A DNA stretch of 64,000 nt. Origin: Mesorhizobium sp. B2-4-3. Lineage in GTDB: Bacteria > Pseudomonadota > Alphaproteobacteria > Rhizobiales > Rhizobiaceae. Below are positions 60,692 through 64,000 of the stretch, piece after piece. A program made the position numbers and the translations under genes. The notes below the pieces were generated by a model. The model saw nothing but the letters and a program-made list of their open reading frames with translations, did no database searches and was not told the origin of the DNA. Each line of letters opens with the position of its first letter. The first letter of the stretch is position 1. The DNA is taken from positions 1 to 64,000 of the forward strand of contig NZ_VFVL01000002.1 in the NCBI RefSeq assembly GCF_006442815.1, in the 5' to 3' direction.

Positions 60692-61984
60692 TTACTTGGC
60701 GGCGCGCTCCAGGATCGACGTGGCGTCGGTCTGCGCGTTCGCCTGCGCATCCTTGGCCGAGACCTGGCCATACTGCAACGCCTCGAGCGTCTGCTGCAGG
60801 GATTCCGAGAATTCCTGGCCGCCGAGCACGACCGGGAAGGGGCGCGCATCGGCAAGCACGGAAACATAGCCGGAGAGGAATTCGGAGCCGAGCTTGTCCT
60901 TGTGCGCCTCGATGTCGGAGTTGCGTGACGGCAGGATGCCCATCGACATCAATATGTCGGACATGGCCGAGGCGCCGTTCTTGCCTGACTTTGGACTGTT
61001 CAGCCAGGCGAGGAACTCCCAGGCCGCATTCTGCTCGGCCTCGCCGGCCTTGGCGTTGACGACGGTCATCCAGGAGTAGGAGATCGAATGCGGCTTGTCG
61101 CCGCTTGGACCGACGGGGATGGGGGCGGTGGCGACGTTGGCGAACTTGTCGGCCATGCCGGTCTTCAGTGCGCTTTCCCACCAGTTCGCCATGATGATCA
61201 TGCCGGTCTTGCCGGAGACGAAATTGTCGAGGAACGGGCCGGTTGTGTTGGCGTCTGCCGTCGCCATCGCCGGATTGCTCGCGCCGGACTTTATCAAGTC
61301 TTCATAGAGCGCGAAGGTCTCGCCGGCCTGGCGACTGCCCAGCGCCGGCTTGCCGTCCTTGACCAGGTTGCCACCATTGGAGACGAGCAGCGAGGCGAAA
61401 GGATGGACCACCCCCGCCGCCCATGAGTTGATCATGCCGAAGCCCTGCTGGCCTTTGGCCTTGTCGGTCAGCTTCGCGGCGGCATCCTTGAATTCGGCCC
61501 AGGTCTTGGGCGGAGCGGCGATGCCTGCTTCCTTGAACAGTTCCTTGTTGTAGTTCAGCGCATAGACGTCGATCTCGTTCGGGATGCCGTAGAGCGTGCC
61601 GCCTACCGAGGCGGCGCTGACGACGCCCGCCGGCCAAGCGCTCTTCACCTCGCCGGCAACGGCGTCGGGAGCGGGGGCGACGAGCTTGTCCCTGGCCAGT
61701 TCCGGCAGCCACAGATCGTAGATGCCGCCGATCGTCGGACCGTCGGAGGAGCCGCTCTGCGAGCGCAGCGTTGTCAGCAGATCGCCGAACGGAACCGCGC
61801 GGACGGTGATGGCGACATCGGGATTCTGCTTGGAAAAATCCTTGGCCGCCGCCTCAAGCAGCGCCACCGTCTCGGGCGACCAATGCGTCAGGTAGGAGAT
61901 GTTCACCGCTTGCGCCCAGCCGGTCGCGGGCAGCGCAACCAGCCCCACGGCGAGAGTCAGTTTCGAGATCCAGGCAAGCGACAT
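60692..61984 (-). CDS. Carbohydrate ABC transporter substrate-binding protein
   Basis: Family-1 extracellular solute-binding protein of 430 residues. Sec signal MSLAWISKLTLAVGLVALPA with cleavage near WAQA. Mature motifs: ISYLTHWSPETVALLEAAAKDFSKQNPDVAITV, YGIPNEIDVYALNYNKELFKEAGI and FVSGKTGMIIMANWW. ATG 61984 sits six bases after GGAGG; ATG 61990 overlaps that site and is less likely. First gene of the minus-strand operon; divergent from the second binding-protein gene. Confidence 0.93.
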   Translation of the reverse strand: MSLAWISKLTLAVGLVALPATGWAQAVNISYLTHWSPETVALLEAAAKDFSKQNPDVAITVRAVPFGDLLTTLRSQSGSSDGPTIGGIYDLWLPELARDKLVAPAPDAVAGEVKSAWPAGVVSAASVGGTLYGIPNEIDVYALNYNKELFKEAGIAAPPKTWAEFKDAAAKLTDKAKGQQGFGMINSWAAGVVHPFASLLVSNGGNLVKDGKPALGSRQAGETFALYEDLIKSGASNPAMATADANTTGPFLDNFVSGKTGMIIMANWWESALKTGMADKFANVATAPIPVGPSGDKPHSISYSWMTVVNAKAGEAEQNAAWEFLAWLNSPKSGKNGASAMSDILMSMGILPSRNSDIEAHKDKLGSEFLSGYVSVLADARPFPVVLGGQEFSESLQQTLEALQYGQVSAKDAQANAQTDATSILERAAK

Positions 61985-62122
61985 CGACATCCTCCACACA
62001 GGCCGTGACAAGAGCGAATGACGTTATGACAAGTTTGAGCAAAGGCGCAAGCCCCCTTGCATGGGAACGTTCGGATCATGCTTGTGGGTCAAAAATCCAG
62101 ACAATGTCGGATTCATTAGATT

Positions 62123-62134
62123 ATTCATATGAAT
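62123..62134. promoter_or_regulatory. 12-bp palindrome between divergent ABC operons
   Basis: ATTCATATGAAT is perfectly symmetric and lies in the AT-rich part of the 336-bp gap (61985-62320) between the two divergent binding-protein genes. It could be an operator or overlap a -10 region. No other gene is supported in this gap. Confidence 0.35.
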
Positions 62135-62320
62135 CAGATAGATAAAGCGACATTCCCCTCACCGTTGCCGATCGACCGGCGGCCGCAAACGTCTTGGCGG
62201 CTCTTGCGGATGGCATCATGTCGTTATAATGACTTTGTGGAAAAGCAGACGAGTGGCGACGAACGCCTTCGTGCCGCTTGCCGCGCGGACCTCAAAACCG
62301 AAACAATGGGAGAACTGGCA

Positions 62321-63592
62321 ATGAGCATGCTTTCCATACACCGGCGCGCCGCGCTCAGCCTGATCGGCGGCCTTGCCGCCGCCGGCGCCGGTATCCTTAC
62401 GACGCTGCCGGCCCGCGCCGACTCGACGGTGACGCTATGGAGTTGGCGCACCGAGGACGAGGCCGCGATGCACCGCATCTTCGAGGCCTTCGAGAAGAAG
62501 AATCCCGATATCAAGGTCGACATCCAGTTCACGCCCGACGCCGATTACCAGAATCGCCTGAGCACGGCGCTGCGCGGCGGGCGCGGTCCCGACATCGCGC
62601 AGCTCAAGGCCTATGGCGAACTGCAGCCCTTCATCGAGGGCGGCTACCTCGACGCGCTCGACGACAGCGTGGCGGAGCTGAAGAACATGCCGGATGCGGC
62701 GCTTGGCGGGGCGCGCGGCCGCGCCGACGGCAAGCTCTACGGCGTACCCTATTCGGTACCGATGATGGGCGTCTTCTACAATGAGGAGATTTTTGCCGCG
62801 CAAGGCATCGAGATCCCCAAGACCTACAAGGACTTCGTCGCTGCCTGCGAGAAGCTCAAGGCGGCGGGCATCACGCCGATCGCCAATGGCGGCGCCAACG
62901 GGTCGGCCTGGGAGCTGGAGATCGGCGTCGGCGTCATCGGGCCGACGCTCTATGGCCCCGGCTTCTATGACGAGATGATGAGCGGCAAGGCCACCTTCGA
63001 GGATCCTCGCTATGTCGCGGCGCTGAAGCGCTTCGCCGAGCTGAAGCCATACTATTCCGACGGCTTTGCCGGCATCGACTACACCACCGCGACGCAGCAG
63101 TTCATCGGCGGCAAGGCGGCGATGTTCTTCGGCGGCTCGTTCGAGAACGGCAGCTTCAAGTCGCAGAACCCGAAGCTGAAATTCTCGATCTTCCCGTTCC
63201 CGGCCGACGACGCCTCGACCAAGCTCTACACCTCGGCTTTCTCGGACGGCTCCTACGGTCTCGTCTCCGAAAGCCAGAACAAGGAAGCGGCGACCAAGGT
63301 GCTGAACTACATGGCCTCGGCCGAGTTCGCGCAAGCCTTCGCCGACGAGCTCGGCTGGCCGCCGGCCCGCACCGACGTCACCGTCAAGGACCCGGTGCTT
63401 TCCAAGATGATGGAGATGGCGAAGAACTCCACGCCTTACCTGACGCTGGTCGGCTTCCGCTGGCAGACGCCGACGGCGTCGTCCGTGCTGCAGTCCGAGA
63501 TCATCGACATGGTCGAAGGCAATGTCGCGCCGGAAAAGTTGGCGGCCGACATGCAGGCGGCGGTCGCCACCTGGTTCAAGCCGAAGCAGTAA
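62321..63592 (+). CDS. Carbohydrate ABC transporter substrate-binding protein
   Basis: Family-1 solute-binding protein of 423 residues. A twin-arginine-like IHRRAALSLIGGLAAAGAGI head with cleavage near PARA suggests Tat or Sec export. Mature motifs: VTLWSWRTEDEAAMHRIFEAF, YGVPYSVPMMGVFYNEEIFAAQGIEIPKTY and FIGGKAAMFFGGSF. GGGAGA lies seven bases before ATG 62321; an upstream in-frame ATG (62129) sits in the promoter gap and is rejected. Followed by a permease gene cut at the window end. Confidence 0.93.
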   Translation: MSMLSIHRRAALSLIGGLAAAGAGILTTLPARADSTVTLWSWRTEDEAAMHRIFEAFEKKNPDIKVDIQFTPDADYQNRLSTALRGGRGPDIAQLKAYGELQPFIEGGYLDALDDSVAELKNMPDAALGGARGRADGKLYGVPYSVPMMGVFYNEEIFAAQGIEIPKTYKDFVAACEKLKAAGITPIANGGANGSAWELEIGVGVIGPTLYGPGFYDEMMSGKATFEDPRYVAALKRFAELKPYYSDGFAGIDYTTATQQFIGGKAAMFFGGSFENGSFKSQNPKLKFSIFPFPADDASTKLYTSAFSDGSYGLVSESQNKEAATKVLNYMASAEFAQAFADELGWPPARTDVTVKDPVLSKMMEMAKNSTPYLTLVGFRWQTPTASSVLQSEIIDMVEGNVAPEKLAADMQAAVATWFKPKQ

Positions 63593-63626
63593 GACATTGC
63601 GCCGGCCGTTCTCATCAAAGGGATGG

Positions 63627-63673
63627 AGTACGATGTGGTCCGAAAACCGCTTCACACTTTTCGGCATCATGCT
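63627..63673. repeat. 47-bp rhizobial palindromic repeat, second copy
   Basis: Same as 56857-56903, with CCGAAAACCGCTTCACACTT core and a conserved CATCATGCT end; the left end is diverged. It lies between the binding-protein and permease genes of one operon. Confidence 0.75.
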
Positions 63674-63711
63674 CCGGTCGGTCGGCGCTTCATCCCGATA
63701 GAACAGAGCGC

Positions 63712-64000
63712 ATGATCAAGCCCCGCCGCACGACCAGCCTTCAGCGCACGCAGCAGTGCATGGCGGTGCTGTTCATCCTGCCGGCCTTGGCCGTCTATGG
63801 GCTATTCGTGCTCTATCCGCTACTCATGTCACTATGGGGCAGCTTCTTCGCCTGGAAGGGGCTGCGCATGCAGGAGTTCGCGGGGCTCGCGAACTTCTCG
63901 CGCCTGTTCGTGTTCCCGAGCGGCGCGCGGCTCCACGGGGCGCTCTGGCACAACATCGCCTGGTTCTTCGGCATCATGGTGCTGCAGAACGGGCTCGGAC
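63712..64000 (+). CDS. Carbohydrate ABC transporter permease, 3' end outside window
   Basis: Open frame of 96 codons to the right edge, beginning MIKPRRTTSLQRTQQCMAVL and showing a first membrane helix (FILPALAVYGLFVLYPLLMS) followed by FAGLANFSRLF, typical of MalF-type CUT1 permeases. It follows the substrate-binding protein gene by 119 bp and is presumably its partner. Confidence 0.88.
   Translation, partial: MIKPRRTTSLQRTQQCMAVLFILPALAVYGLFVLYPLLMSLWGSFFAWKGLRMQEFAGLANFSRLFVFPSGARLHGALWHNIAWFFGIMVLQNGLG

Overview
The window is high-GC DNA with dense, often overlapping genes. It looks like a chromosomal segment of a Rhizobiales alphaproteobacterium, most likely Mesorhizobium or a close relative. 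This is inferred from the giant glycine-repeat autotransporter, the IalB-type protein, FnrN with its anaerobox, NasS-NasT control of nitrate assimilation, many ABC uptake operons with RpiR regulators, and short palindromic repeats of the kind common in rhizobia. No rRNA, tRNA, CRISPR array, phage gene or transposase gene was found.

Layout. 1-7408: 3' part of a giant autotransporter followed by an IalB-like secreted protein. 7851-16132: a complete high-affinity potassium system on the minus strand, in the order 26-aa micro-ORF, kdpF, kdpA, 78-aa membrane ORF, kdpB, kdpC, kdpD, kdpE. Two copies of a ~185-bp palindromic element flank it. 16673-28259: a probable nitrogen-compound uptake and catabolism region. 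It holds an amidase, a Gfo/Idh dehydrogenase, a NitT/TauT-type ABC importer, a divergent RpiR regulator, a SnoaL-flavin monooxygenase fusion, a metal-dependent amidohydrolase, a RidA protein and a second SnoaL-like protein. 28521-37492: a HerA-like ATPase, then the micro-aerobic respiration block cydDC / cydABX-hemerythrin with a perfect FNR box between the divergent units, and fnrN itself. 37568-46776: nitrate assimilation, with nasT-nasS, a regulated leader, a 58-aa Tat-like ORF, the nitrate transporter narK, nirB, nirD and nasA. 46879-58231: a small membrane protein, a ribose-type ABC importer with polyol/sugar dehydrogenases and an isomerase, an RpiR regulator and a divergent Gfo/Idh dehydrogenase. 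58314-64000: a frameshifted nucleotidyltransferase and two divergent carbohydrate ABC systems, the second cut by the window end.

How the parts work together. The best-resolved regulatory structure is the nas leader at 39551-39697. A sigma-54-type promoter is followed about 25 nt later by two hairpins with six-base loops carrying A at position 1 and G at position 4, the ANTAR-target signature. Next comes a strong terminator whose 5' arm overlaps the second hairpin. With nasT (ANTAR regulator) and nasS (cytoplasmic nitrate sensor) directly upstream, this reads as nitrate-responsive antitermination of narK-nirBD-nasA, on top of nitrogen control by the promoter. The cyd block shows oxygen control: a TTGAT-N4-ATCAA box lies 53 bp before cydA and 35 bp before cydD, with its likely regulator fnrN in the same neighbourhood.

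Specificities of the ABC importers and catabolic enzymes cannot be read from sequence and are given as families. Start codons were chosen from ribosome binding sites, overlaps and family length; doubtful ones are marked.
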